Of a DNA stretch of 64,000 bases, positions 24,814-33,250 are shown piece after piece. The number at the start of each line of letters is the position of its first letter. Positions within the stretch are counted from its first letter, which is position 1. The notes under the pieces were generated by a model, which had not been told where the DNA came from, ran no database searches, and worked only from the letters and a program-made list of their open reading frames with translations. Source of the DNA: Streptomyces sp. TRM70350 (GTDB lineage Bacteria; Actinomycetota; Actinomycetes; Streptomycetales; Streptomycetaceae). Location of the stretch: positions 62,001 through 126,000 of the forward strand of contig NZ_JAHUXH010000001.1 in NCBI RefSeq assembly GCF_019219825.1, read 5' to 3'. A program made the translations under genes and the position numbers.

Positions 24814-26460
24814 GTGAGTCGACCCCGCATCGTGATCGTCGGTGCCGGCTTCGCCGGCTACCGCACGGCCCGCGTCCTGTCGCGGCTGGCCCGGGACAAG
24901 GCCCACATCACCCTGCTCAACCCGACCGACTACTTCCTGTATCTGCCGCTGCTGCCCCAGGTGGCCGCCGGGATCCTGGAGCCGCGCCGGGTCACCGTCT
25001 CCCTCTCCGGCACCCTGCCCCGGGTGCGGCTCGTCCTCGGCGAGGCCGACGGCATCGACCTCGACGCGCGGACCGTGCACTACTCCGACCCCGAGGGCGG
25101 AGGCGGCACGCTGGAGTACGACCGGCTGGTGCTCGCCGCGGGCAGCGTCAACAAGCTGCTGCCCATCCCCGGCGTCGCCGAGCACGCCCACGGCTTCCGC
25201 GGCCTGCCCGAGGCGCTCTACCTGCGCGACCACGTGACGCGGCAGGTGGAGCTGGCGACCTCCGCCGACGACCCCAAGAGCTGTGCCGCGCGCTGCACCT
25301 TCGTGGTGGTCGGCGCGGGCTACACCGGGACCGAGGTGGCCGCGCACGGGCAGATGTTCACCGACGCGCAGGTGCGCAAGCACCCCCTGCGCGAGGGCAT
25401 GCGGCCGCGCTGGATCCTGCTGGACGTCGCCGACCGCGTCCTGCCCGAGCTGGACGAACGGCTCTCCCGCACCGCCGACCGGGTGCTGCGGCAGCGGGGC
25501 GTCGACGTGCGGATGGGGACCTCCGTGAAGGAGGCCACGCACGGCGGCGTACTGCTGACCGACGGGGAGTACGTCGAGACCCGCACGCTGGTGTGGTGCG
25601 TGGGGGTACGGCCCGATCCGCTCGTCGAGTCCCTCGGGCTGCCCATGGAACGCGGGCGGCTGCTCGTCGACCCGCACCTCCAAGTGCCGGGCCGCCCCGA
25701 GGTGTTCGCCTGCGGGGACGCCGCCGCCGTGCCCGACCTCGACAACCCCGGTCAGTACACGCCGATGACCGCACAGCACGCCTGGCGGCACGGCAAGGTG
25801 TGCGCCCACAACATCGCCGCGTCGTGCGGCGCGGGGGAGCGGCGGGCCTACCGGCACCGGGACATGGGGTTCGTGGTGGACCTCGGCGGCGCCAAGGCGG
25901 CGGCGAATCCGCTGGGGGTGCCGCTGTCCGGGGTCGCCGCCGGGGCGGTCACCCGCGGCTACCACCTCGCCGCCATGCCGGGCAACCGGGTGCGGGTGGC
26001 GGCGGACTGGCTGCTGGATGCCGTACTGCCGCGCCAGGCCGTGCAGTTGGGGCTCGTACGGTCCTGGTCGGTGCCGCTGGACACGGCCTCACCGGAACTG
26101 GCGCGGGTGCCGGCCGGGTCGGAGGCCGGGGCGGAGGCCGGGTCTGGGACCGGGACGGGGCCTGGCGCTGCCGCCACCCCCGGCCCCGAGGCCGGGGCCG
26201 AGGCCGCGAAGAATCAGCCGGGCGGTGAACCGGCCAAGAATCAGCCGGGTGGTGAGGCCGCGAAGAATCAGCCGGGTGGTGAGCCCGCCAAGAACCAGCC
26301 GGGTGGTGAGCCCGCCAAGAACCAGCCGGGTGGTGAGCCCGCCAAGAACCAGCCGGGTGGTGAGCCCGCCAAGGAGCAGCCCGTCCCGGAGCCCGGCGAG
26401 GACCATCCCTCCCCGGGCCCCGTGAAGCGCGCCGACATCCCCGACGAAGGAGACCGATGA
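24814..26460 (+). CDS. NDH-2-like NAD(P)/FAD oxidoreductase with repeat tail
   Basis: 548 residues from GTG 24814, with CGGAGG upstream. The FAD loop is 'RIVIVGAGFAGYRTARVLSR' and the second dinucleotide loop 'TFVVVGAGYTGTEVAAHGQM'. 'EVFACGDAAAVP' is the flavin-binding GD motif. This is the type II NADH dehydrogenase layout, giving electrons to quinone. Residues ~440-548 are not part of the fold: an Ala/Gly/Glu-rich linker leads into six exact-length KNQPGGEPA repeats and an acidic Pro-rich end. Its stop overlaps the transketolase start (ATGA), so it heads a coupled operon. Confidence 0.88.
   Translation: MSRPRIVIVGAGFAGYRTARVLSRLARDKAHITLLNPTDYFLYLPLLPQVAAGILEPRRVTVSLSGTLPRVRLVLGEADGIDLDARTVHYSDPEGGGGTLEYDRLVLAAGSVNKLLPIPGVAEHAHGFRGLPEALYLRDHVTRQVELATSADDPKSCAARCTFVVVGAGYTGTEVAAHGQMFTDAQVRKHPLREGMRPRWILLDVADRVLPELDERLSRTADRVLRQRGVDVRMGTSVKEATHGGVLLTDGEYVETRTLVWCVGVRPDPLVESLGLPMERGRLLVDPHLQVPGRPEVFACGDAAAVPDLDNPGQYTPMTAQHAWRHGKVCAHNIAASCGAGERRAYRHRDMGFVVDLGGAKAAANPLGVPLSGVAAGAVTRGYHLAAMPGNRVRVAADWLLDAVLPRQAVQLGLVRSWSVPLDTASPELARVPAGSEAGAEAGSGTGTGPGAAATPGPEAGAEAAKNQPGGEPAKNQPGGEAAKNQPGGEPAKNQPGGEPAKNQPGGEPAKNQPGGEPAKEQPVPEPGEDHPSPGPVKRADIPDEGDR
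26209..26370 (+). repeat. Six tandem 27-bp repeats encoding KNQPGGEPA
   Basis: Six head-to-tail 27-bp units run 26209-26370, with a partial seventh (AAGGAGCAGCCC) after them. Units 4-6 are identical and units 1-3 differ at synonymous or single positions, so recent slippage is likely. Copy number is a multiple of a codon triplet, so expansion keeps the frame of the flavoprotein and its downstream coupling. Confidence 0.9.
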
Positions 26461-28304
26461 ACACCCGTGAACTCGTCGAGCTGGCCCAGCAGTTGCGCGT
26501 GGACAGCGTGCGGGCCTCCGCCGCCGCAGGCTCCGGGCATCCGACGTCGTCGATGTCCGCCGCCGATCTGATGGCCGTACTCCTGGCCAACCACCTGCGC
26601 TACGACTTCGACCGCCCGGACCACCCGGGCAACGACCGCTTCGTGCTGTCCAAGGGACACGCCTCCCCCTTGCTGTACTCGGCCTACAAGGCGGCCGGCG
26701 CCATCGACGACGCCGAGCTGCTCACCTTCCGCAAGCTGGGCAGCCGCCTCGAAGGGCACCCCACACCGCAGCGGCTGCCGTGGGTCGAGACGGCCACCGG
26801 TTCGCTGGGGCAGGGACTGCCGGTTGGCGTCGGGATCGCGCTGTCCGGCAAGCGGCTCGACCGCACGGACTACCGCGTGTACGTGCTGTGCGGGGACAGC
26901 GAGCTCGCCGAGGGCTCCGTGTGGGAGGCCGCCGAGCACGCCTCGTACGAGCATCTCGACAACCTCACCGCGATCATCGACGTCAACCGGCTGGGCCAGC
27001 GCGGCCCCACCCGGCACGGCCACGACCTCGACGCCTACGCCCGCCGCTTCCAGGCCTTCGGCTGGCACACCATCGAGGTCGACGGGCACGACGTGGACGC
27101 GATCGACCGGGCGTACGGGGAGGCCATCTCCACCAAGGGCCAGCCGACCGCCGTCCTGGCCCGCACCCTCAAGGGCAAGGGAGTCGAGGGCGTCCAGGAC
27201 CGCGAGGGGTTGCACGGCAAGCCGCTGCCCGAGGCCGACGAGGCCGTCGCCGAACTCGGCGGCCCCCGCGACCTGCGTGTCTATGTGCAGGAGCCGCCGA
27301 CCGCGCGCCTGCTGCACGCCGTCCGTGAGGAGCATGTCGAGCTGCCCCGCTTCGACAGGGGCGAGGAGGTGGCGACCCGGGACGCCTACGGCAAGGCGCT
27401 CGCCGCCCTCGGTGCCGGACGCGGTGACGTCGTCGCCCTCGACGGCGAGGTGAGCGACTCCACGCGGTCCGAGGCCTTCGCCAAGGAGCATCCCGAGCGG
27501 TTCTTCGAGTGCTACATCGCCGAGCAGCAGATGGTCGCGAACGCGGTGGGCATCGCCTCGCGCGGCTGGGTGCCGTACGCCTCGACGTTCGCGGCCTTCC
27601 TCACCCGTGCCTACGATTTCGTCCGCATGGCCTCGATCAGTGGAGCCGGGATCAACCTGGTCGGCTCCCACGCGGGCGTCGCCATCGGCCAGGACGGGCC
27701 CTCGCAGATGGGTCTGGAGGACCTGGCGATGTTCCGGGCGGTGCACGGCTCGACCGTGCTGTACCCGTGCGACGCCAACCAGACCGCCCGTCTCGTCGCC
27801 GCCATGGCCGACCTGGACGGCATCCGCTATCTGCGCACCTCACGCGGCAAGAGCCAGGTGATCTACGGCCCCGACGAGGAGTTCCCCGTGGGCGGCAGCA
27901 AGGTGCTGCGTTCCTCCGGGTCCGACCGGCTCACCCTCGTCGCCGCCGGCGTCACCGTGGCCGAGGCGCTGGCCGCCGCGGACGCGCTGGACCGTGAGGG
28001 CATCCAGGTGCGGGTGATCGACCTGTACTCGGTCAAGCCCGTCGACCGGCTGACGCTGCGCCAGGCCGCCGAGGAGACCGGCTGCCTGGTGACCGTCGAG
28101 GACCACCACCAGGAGGGCGGTCTCGGGGACGCCGTCCTCGAACCCTTCCTCGACGGGCGTCCCATGCCGCGCCTGGTGCGTCTCGCGGTGCGTACGATGC
28201 CGGGTTCGGCGGCGCCCGACCAGCAGCTGCACGCCGCGGGCATCGACGCCGAGTCGATCGCCGCCGCCGTACAACTGCTGGTCGAGCAGGCGGTCGTACG
28301 GTGA
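26457..28304 (+). CDS. Transketolase, short (615-residue) type
   Basis: 615 residues, closer in length to animal-type transketolases (~620) than to the ~670-700 residue bacterial TktA. The TPP site is 'VLCGDSELAEGSVWEAAEHA' ending in 'IIDVNRLGQ' (GDx..N motif). 'SKGHASPLLYSAYKAAGAI' and 'HPTPQRLPWVETATGSLGQG' are the substrate-side His motifs. The pyrimidine domain has 'FFECYIAEQQMVANAVGIAS' with the catalytic Glu. It moves two-carbon ketol units in the pentose phosphate pathway. It is coupled both to the flavoprotein before it (ATGA) and to the polymerase after it (GTGA). Likely a second transketolase beside a housekeeping one (inference). Confidence 0.93.
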   Translation: MNTRELVELAQQLRVDSVRASAAAGSGHPTSSMSAADLMAVLLANHLRYDFDRPDHPGNDRFVLSKGHASPLLYSAYKAAGAIDDAELLTFRKLGSRLEGHPTPQRLPWVETATGSLGQGLPVGVGIALSGKRLDRTDYRVYVLCGDSELAEGSVWEAAEHASYEHLDNLTAIIDVNRLGQRGPTRHGHDLDAYARRFQAFGWHTIEVDGHDVDAIDRAYGEAISTKGQPTAVLARTLKGKGVEGVQDREGLHGKPLPEADEAVAELGGPRDLRVYVQEPPTARLLHAVREEHVELPRFDRGEEVATRDAYGKALAALGAGRGDVVALDGEVSDSTRSEAFAKEHPERFFECYIAEQQMVANAVGIASRGWVPYASTFAAFLTRAYDFVRMASISGAGINLVGSHAGVAIGQDGPSQMGLEDLAMFRAVHGSTVLYPCDANQTARLVAAMADLDGIRYLRTSRGKSQVIYGPDEEFPVGGSKVLRSSGSDRLTLVAAGVTVAEALAAADALDREGIQVRVIDLYSVKPVDRLTLRQAAEETGCLVTVEDHHQEGGLGDAVLEPFLDGRPMPRLVRLAVRTMPGSAAPDQQLHAAGIDAESIAAAVQLLVEQAVVR

Positions 28305-29227
28305 GCGGTGATGACGTCCACACCGTGCGGGCGGGTCGGCGCACCGTCGAGGTGCACCGGCCGGACAAGGTGCTCTTTCCCGGCGGCGACGACGCCAAGG
28401 AGTACACCAAGCGCGATCTCGTCGACTACTACCGGGCCGTCGCGCCGTTCATGCTGCTGCACCTGAGGGGCCGTCCACTGATGCTCCAGCGGCATCCGGA
28501 CGGCCTCGACGGCCCGGAGTTCATGCAGAAGAACACGCCGGAGAACTATCCGGAGTGGATCACCCGCGTCGAGGTGCCCAAGGAGGGCGGCACCGTCCGC
28601 CACACCGTCTGCGACGACGCCGCCACCCTCGTCCACCTCGCCGACCAGGCGTGCCTCACCCTGCACCGCTGGCTGTCCCGGACCGGCCGCCTCGACCGCC
28701 CGGACCGGATGGTGTTCGACCTCGACCCGTCCGGCGACTCCTTCGCGCCCGTGCGCGAGGCGGCCTGGCAGCTCGCGGAGCTGCTCGACGAACTGAAGCT
28801 GCCGTCGGCGCTGATGACCACCGGCTCGCGCGGCCTGCACATCGTCGTGCCGCTCAACGGGCACCACGGCTTCGACGAGGTACGGGAGTTCGCCCGGGAC
28901 GTCGCCGACACCCTCGCCGCCGCGCATCCCGACCGGTTCACCACCGCCGCCCGCAAGAGGGACCGCGGCGAGAGGCTCTACCTCGACGTGCAGCGCAACG
29001 CCTACGCCCAGACCGCCGTCGCCCCCTTCACCGTACGGGCCAGGCCCGGCGCGCCCGTCGCCGTGCCGGTCGCCTGGGACCAGCTCGACCACCCCGACTT
29101 CGGGCCGCGCCGCTGGACCATCGCCGACGCCGTGGACCAGGCCCGCGCCAACCCGTGGGCCGGGCTGATGAACCGCGGGCGCGCCCTCGGCCCGGCCCGG
29201 CGTCGGCTCAACGCGTTGCGTGGCTGA
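28301..29227 (+). CDS. LigD-type NHEJ polymerase domain protein (archaeo-eukaryotic primase fold)
   Basis: 308 residues from GTG 28301, overlapping the transketolase stop. It matches the stand-alone polymerase domain of LigD: 'EVHRPDKVLFP' start, 'LRGRPLMLQRHPDGLDGPEF', catalytic 'MVFDLDPSGDSFAPV' (two Asp, ~residue 141) and 'TTGSRGLHIVVPLNG' (conserved Ser-x-x-Gly-x-His). Such enzymes add ribonucleotides to DNA ends during Ku-dependent end joining. Length ~300 fits a free-standing domain; no ligase or nuclease domain is attached. Confidence 0.93.
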   Translation: MSGDDVHTVRAGRRTVEVHRPDKVLFPGGDDAKEYTKRDLVDYYRAVAPFMLLHLRGRPLMLQRHPDGLDGPEFMQKNTPENYPEWITRVEVPKEGGTVRHTVCDDAATLVHLADQACLTLHRWLSRTGRLDRPDRMVFDLDPSGDSFAPVREAAWQLAELLDELKLPSALMTTGSRGLHIVVPLNGHHGFDEVREFARDVADTLAAAHPDRFTTAARKRDRGERLYLDVQRNAYAQTAVAPFTVRARPGAPVAVPVAWDQLDHPDFGPRRWTIADAVDQARANPWAGLMNRGRALGPARRRLNALRG

Positions 29228-29332
29228 CACACGTACCGCTGCTGCGCAGGCGTGATACGTCCTGCGGCGAATGCGTGTGCGTTCCGGAGGTTTGGCCAAG
29301 GGACGTGCGGCCACCCGAAGTTCGAGGTGGCC

Positions 29333-29686
29333 ATGACGAACACGAAGAACACGTCGAATGCGCAGAATTCACGTAACTCCCCCAAGAACACGGAAGAAGG
29401 TACGGCGGACGACCGGCCGAGCCCCATGCAGGTGCTGCGCAACGCGCGCATCCAGCTGGCGGAGCTCACCGGTATGACCGTCGAGACCGTGTCGTCCTTC
29501 GAACAGACCGAGGACGGCTGGTCCCTGGAGGTCGAGGTCCTCGAACTCGCCCGCGTGCCGGACACGATGAGCCTGATGGCGAGCTACCAGGTCGATCTCG
29601 ACCCCGACGGACAGCTCACCGGCTACCGGCGCGTTCGCCGTTACGAACGCGGGCGGGCCGACTCACACAGGCCGGGCGGCCGCTAG
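29333..29686 (+). CDS. gvpO: Gas vesicle protein GvpO
   Basis: 117 residues from ATG 29333 (GAGGTGG upstream). After a ~40-residue Asn/Ser/Thr-rich leader comes the GvpO domain: 'MQVLRNARIQLAELTGMTVE', then 'DGWSLEVEVLELARVPDTMS' and 'YQVDLDPDGQLTGYRRVRRY'. GvpO is required for gas vesicle formation in haloarchaea and occurs in all actinobacterial clusters. First gene of the ten-gene gvp operon; the next gene follows after 42 bp with its own AAGGAGG site. Confidence 0.93.
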   Translation: MTNTKNTSNAQNSRNSPKNTEEGTADDRPSPMQVLRNARIQLAELTGMTVETVSSFEQTEDGWSLEVEVLELARVPDTMSLMASYQVDLDPDGQLTGYRRVRRYERGRADSHRPGGR

Positions 29687-29728
29687 GCCGCCCGGAGCCA
29701 CACCCAGCGACAAGGAGGAACAGCCGGC

Positions 29729-30160
29729 ATGACCGTTGTACCGGCACAGCAGACCGGCGGTGGAGGCGGCAGCAGCGGCCTCTACGACGTGCTTGAACTT
29801 GTGCTCGACAGGGGGCTCGTGATCGACGCCTTCGTCCGCGTCTCCCTGGTCGGCATCGAGATCCTGAAGATCGACGTCCGGGTCGTCGTCGCCAGCGTCG
29901 ACACCTATCTGCGCTTCGCCGAGGCCTGCAACCGGCTCGACCTGGAGGCCGGTCCGCGCAAGAGCCCCGGCCTGCCCGACGTCGTCGGCGAGATCACCGA
30001 GTCCGGCGCGCGCGGCAAGTCCAAGGGCGCGCTGTCCGGCGCCGCGCAGACCGTCTCCGACGCCTTCAAGCAGGCGCGTGAGGACGGCGAGGCCGAGCCC
30101 CGGCCGCGCGCCCGCAAGACCACGTCCACGTCCTCGCGCCGGAGGGAGGAGCAGGAGTGA
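29729..30160 (+). CDS. gvpA: Gas vesicle structural protein GvpA family, with long tail
   Basis: 143 residues. Residues ~18-70 are the GvpA fold: 'GLYDVLELVLDRGLVIDAFV' then 'VSLVGIEILKIDVRVVVASV', the helix-strand-strand-helix unit that polymerises into the vesicle wall. Classical GvpA is ~70 residues; here ~70 extra residues follow, ending in a basic Arg/Lys/Ser/Thr-rich tail. The tail would cover one wall face or mark an adaptor function. An AAGGAGG site precedes the ATG. The stop overlaps gvpF (GTGA). Confidence 0.93.
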   Translation: MTVVPAQQTGGGGGSSGLYDVLELVLDRGLVIDAFVRVSLVGIEILKIDVRVVVASVDTYLRFAEACNRLDLEAGPRKSPGLPDVVGEITESGARGKSKGALSGAAQTVSDAFKQAREDGEAEPRPRARKTTSTSSRRREEQE

Positions 30161-30930
30161 GCACCTACGTCTACGGCATCGCCGCGAGTTCGCATCCCGC
30201 CCTCCCCGACGGCATGGGCGGCGTCGGGGACCCGGCCCGGCCCGTGCGCATCCTGAAGGAGGGCGACCTGGCGGCGATCGTCAGTGACGCGCCCGAGGGG
30301 CTGCGCCCCAAGCGCAAGGACCTGCTGGCCCACCAGAACGTGCTCGCCGAGGCCGGATCGGCCGGGTGTGTGCTGCCCATGCGGTTCGGCAGCGTCGCCC
30401 CGGACGACGGGGCGGTCACGGGCGTGCTGACCGAGCGGGCCGAGCACTACAAGGAACGCCTGACGGCGCTGGACGGCCGGATCGAGTACAACATCAAGGC
30501 CAACCACGTCGAGGAAGCCGTCCTGCACCAGGTGATGGCCGAGAGCCCCGAGATCCGCGCCCTCGCGGAGGCCAACCGGAAGACCGGGGGCGGCAGTTAC
30601 GAGGACAAGCTCCGGCTCGGCGAGATGGTCGCGGCAGCGGTCAAGGCCAAGGAGGCCGAGGACGCGCTCGCGCTGCAGCGGGCGTTGGAGCCGGACGCGG
30701 AGGCGGTCGGCGTGGGCCCGGAGTCCACCGGCTGGCTGGCCAACGTGTCGTTCCTGGTGGACCGGCGGTCGGCGGAGAACTTCCTGGCCGCCGTGGAGCG
30801 GGCCCGCAAGGACCTGCCGCACCTGGAGGTGCGGGTGAACGGCCCGCTGCCCCCGTACAGCTTCGTCGAACCCGGCCCCACCGAGCCTGCGGGCAGCACG
30901 GTGGGCGGCGCGGACACCGGGGCCGGGTGA
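30157..30930 (+). CDS. gvpF: Gas vesicle protein GvpF/GvpL family (first copy)
   Basis: 257 residues from GTG 30157. GvpF/L family: 'TYVYGIAASSHPAL' N-terminal strand, 'VLPMRFGSVAPDDGAVTGVL' and the long helical middle 'YKERLTALDGRIEYNIKANH'. The ending 'GWLANVSFLVDRRSAENFLA...LPPYSF' is the repeated ferredoxin-like half. GvpF and GvpL are assembly factors that contact GvpA. The stop is 4 bp from gvpG. Confidence 0.93.
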   Translation: MSTYVYGIAASSHPALPDGMGGVGDPARPVRILKEGDLAAIVSDAPEGLRPKRKDLLAHQNVLAEAGSAGCVLPMRFGSVAPDDGAVTGVLTERAEHYKERLTALDGRIEYNIKANHVEEAVLHQVMAESPEIRALAEANRKTGGGSYEDKLRLGEMVAAAVKAKEAEDALALQRALEPDAEAVGVGPESTGWLANVSFLVDRRSAENFLAAVERARKDLPHLEVRVNGPLPPYSFVEPGPTEPAGSTVGGADTGAG

Positions 30931-30934
30931 GGAC

Positions 30935-31198
30935 ATGGGCCTGATCTCGGAGGTGCTGCTGCTGCCGTTCGCGCCGGTGCGCGGCAGCGCCTGGGCCATC
31001 CGGCAGGTGCTCCAGGAGGCAGAGCGGATCTACTACGACCCTGCCACGATCCGGGCCGAACTGGCCCGGCTGGAGGAGCGGCTGGAGGCCGGGGAGATCA
31101 GCGAGGAGGAGTTCGACCGGGAGGAGGACGAACTCCTCGACCGGCTGGAGATCGCTTCGCGCAACAGCGCGGGAACGGGCAACGGGACAGCACGATGA
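30935..31198 (+). CDS. gvpG: Gas vesicle protein GvpG
   Basis: 87 residues, the typical GvpG length. 'MGLISEVLLLPFAPVRGSAW' is the signature N-terminus, followed by a strongly charged helix 'IRAELARLEERLEAGEISEE' and 'EEDELLDRL'. GvpG is a coiled-coil accessory protein of gas vesicle assembly. It overlaps the next start by ATGA. Confidence 0.93.
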   Translation: MGLISEVLLLPFAPVRGSAWAIRQVLQEAERIYYDPATIRAELARLEERLEAGEISEEEFDREEDELLDRLEIASRNSAGTGNGTAR

Positions 31199-31848
31199 AC
31201 CGAGTGGGACTGGGCCTCGCGGTAGGGGCCGGATACGTCCTCGGACGGACGAGGAAACTGAAACTGGCGTTCGCCGTAGGCACGCTCGTCGCCGGCAAGC
31301 GGATGAATCCGGGCCCGCGGGCGCTCGCGGACCTGGTGTCCGGGCAGCTGCGGAACAACCCGCAGTTCAAGGAGCTCGGGGACCAGCTCCGCCAGGACCT
31401 GCGGGGCGTCGGCGGCGCGGCGACGGGCGCCCTGCTGGAACGGCGGCTCGACGCACTCGCCGACCGCCTGCACGACCGGACGGCGGGACTGCGCGAGCGG
31501 CTCGGCGCAGCCGCACCGGAGGGACGGGACCCCGGGTACGACGACGAGGAACCGGAGGCCGAGGAGCGGTACGGCGAGGAGCCGGACGACGCGGACGAGC
31601 CCGCCGCGGAGGGACCCCAGGAGGCGGCCCGGAAGAAGGCGGACCCGAAGGAGCTCCCGGCCAAGAAGGCCGAGACGAAGAAGGCGACCGCGAAGAAGGC
31701 GCCCGCGAAGAAGGCCGCCAAGAAGACGCCCGCGCGCAAGGCCGCCCCGGCGAAGAAGGCCGCGGCCAAGCGGACCGCCGCCAGGAAGACGGCGTCCGCC
31801 AAGACGGCCGCAGCCGTCCGTTCGCGGGAGGGGGGCGGTGAGCGGTGA
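31195..31848 (+). CDS. gvpY: Gvp-cluster protein GvpY with histone-H1-like tail
   Basis: 217 residues. The first ~110 residues contain a short hydrophobic N-terminus ('GLGLAVGAGYVLGRTRKLKL') that may anchor in a membrane or vesicle wall, then a helical region. The middle is acidic. Residues ~145-210 are Lys/Ala/Pro-rich with repeated AKKA/KKAPAKK units, like the tail of HupS or histone H1, so nucleic-acid or polyanion binding is possible. It fills the gvpY position in the actinomycete order OAFGYZJLSK. Its role in vesicles is unknown. The next gene starts inside its stop (GTGA). Confidence 0.8.
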   Translation: MNRVGLGLAVGAGYVLGRTRKLKLAFAVGTLVAGKRMNPGPRALADLVSGQLRNNPQFKELGDQLRQDLRGVGGAATGALLERRLDALADRLHDRTAGLRERLGAAAPEGRDPGYDDEEPEAEERYGEEPDDADEPAAEGPQEAARKKADPKELPAKKAETKKATAKKAPAKKAAKKTPARKAAPAKKAAAKRTAARKTASAKTAAAVRSREGGGER

Positions 31849-32927
31849 CCGAGAGCCTTGGGTCCGTCCGTGGCAATGCGGTCGCCGACGTGGGCCGCAG
31901 CGAGGCCGCCGAGCGGCTGAAGGCGGAGGCGCAGGAGTACCTCGCCGCGCAGGCCACCCGGCTGCTCACCGGCCTCGGCCGCAGGCTCGGCGAGACGACC
32001 GTCAAGCTGAACGACATCGCCGAGGGCCGCAGCCCCGGCTTCGCCCGGCTCGCCCTCGACGGCGGCCGCAAGCTCGCCGAGGGCAAGGGCCCGGTCCGCT
32101 CGGCGCTGGAACTCGGCGCCTCCCGGGCCAAGGACAACGTGGTGGGCACGCTGAAGAACCTGACCGGCGGCAAGGGCGGGCGCAAGGGCGGCTCCGGCCA
32201 CCGGCCCACCGTGATCATCGAGCACGTCGACGTGGGAGTGCCGCTGCGCACGGCGTACGACCAGTGGACCCGCTACCAGGACTTCAGCACCTTCGCCAAG
32301 GGCGTCAAGAGCGCCGAGCGCGCCGACGACACCACCTCGGACTGGCAGCTGAAGGTCTTCTGGTCCAACCGCAGCTGGAAGGCGCACACCACCGAGCAGC
32401 TCCCCGACGACCGGATCGCCTGGACCTCGGAAGGCGCCAAGGGCACCGCCAAGGGTGTCGTCTCCTTCCACCGGCTCGCCGACAACCTCACCCGGGTCCT
32501 GCTGGTGATCGAGTACTACCCGAAGGGCCTGTTCGAGAAGACCGGCAACCTCTGGCGTGCCCAGGGCCGCCGCGCCCGGCTCGATCTGAAGAACTTCGCC
32601 CGCCACATCACCCTCCGGGGCGAGGCGGAGGACGGCTGGCGCGGGGAGATCCGCGACGGCGAGGTCGTACACGGTCATGACGAGGCCGTCACCGAGGAGG
32701 CCGAGCCGGAGGACGGCGGGTACGACGGGTACGACGGGTACGACGGGTACGACGGGTACGACGGGTACGACGAGGAGCCCGAAGAGGACTACGAGGACGA
32801 GGAACCCCGCGCGGAAGGGGAACCCGGACCGGAGAAGGAGACCGAGGAACCGGAGGAGACCGAGGAGATCGAGGAGATCGACGACGAGTACCGGGACGAG
32901 TACGCCGACGCCCGGAGCCGTCGATGA
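31845..32927 (+). CDS. gvpZ: Gvp-cluster protein GvpZ: SRPBCC domain with acidic tail
   Basis: 360 residues from GTG 31845. Residues ~1-120 are a helical region; ~125-275 an SRPBCC/START-like cyclase-dehydrase domain ('VIIEHVDVGVPLRTAYDQWT', 'WKAHTTEQLPDDRIAWTSEG', 'VLLVIEYYPKGLFEKTGN'). The C-terminal ~85 residues are extremely acidic (Glu/Asp) with six tandem Gly-Tyr-Asp units. Such tails often bind cations or basic partners, and GvpY, encoded just before, has a basic tail, so the pair may interact (inference). It overlaps gvpJ by ATGA. Confidence 0.82.
   Translation: MTESLGSVRGNAVADVGRSEAAERLKAEAQEYLAAQATRLLTGLGRRLGETTVKLNDIAEGRSPGFARLALDGGRKLAEGKGPVRSALELGASRAKDNVVGTLKNLTGGKGGRKGGSGHRPTVIIEHVDVGVPLRTAYDQWTRYQDFSTFAKGVKSAERADDTTSDWQLKVFWSNRSWKAHTTEQLPDDRIAWTSEGAKGTAKGVVSFHRLADNLTRVLLVIEYYPKGLFEKTGNLWRAQGRRARLDLKNFARHITLRGEAEDGWRGEIRDGEVVHGHDEAVTEEAEPEDGGYDGYDGYDGYDGYDGYDEEPEEDYEDEEPRAEGEPGPEKETEEPEETEEIEEIDDEYRDEYADARSRR
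32718..32771 (+). repeat. Six tandem 9-bp repeats GGGTACGAC
   Basis: Six exact copies of GGGTACGAC, encoding (Gly-Tyr-Asp)6, inside gvpZ. The identity at every position shows recent expansion. Each unit contains GGGTAC, so matches to SigB -10 elements here are products of the repeat and should not be counted as promoters. Confidence 0.95.
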
Positions 32928-33250
32928 CGTCACCGACCCGCCTGCCCGGGCCCTACGGCCACGACGGCGGCGCCAACCTCGCCGACATCCTGGAGCGGGT
33001 GCTCGACAAGGGCGTCGTCATCGCCGGCGACATCCGGATCAACCTGCTCGACATCGAACTGCTCACCATCAAGCTGCGGCTCATCGTCGCCTCCGTCGAC
33101 AAGGCGAAGGAGATGGGCATCGACTGGTGGGAGGACGACCCGGCCCTGTCGTCGGGCGCTCGTCGCAAGGAACTCGCCCGGGAGAACGCCGAGTTGCGCG
33201 AGCGGCTGGCGGCGCTGGAGACCGGCCGCACACAGGAGGAGAGCCCATGA
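32924..33250 (+). CDS. gvpJ: GvpA-family minor protein GvpJ
   Basis: 108 residues. GvpA-like core 'NLADILERVLDKGVVIAGDI' and 'LDIELLTIKLRLIVASVDKA', followed by 'GIDWWEDDP' and a charged coiled-coil C-terminus ('RENAELRERLAALE'). GvpJ is a tip or minor shell protein in other species. It overlaps both neighbours by ATGA. Confidence 0.93.
   Translation: MTSPTRLPGPYGHDGGANLADILERVLDKGVVIAGDIRINLLDIELLTIKLRLIVASVDKAKEMGIDWWEDDPALSSGARRKELARENAELRERLAALETGRTQEESP

Noticed and set aside
26209..26370. CRISPR-like array
   Set aside because: The 27-bp units have no spacers, lie inside a reading frame and encode a peptide repeat.
32718..32771. Row of SigB -10 elements (GGGTAC)
   Set aside because: They come from a 9-bp coding repeat within gvpZ and lack matching -35 elements.
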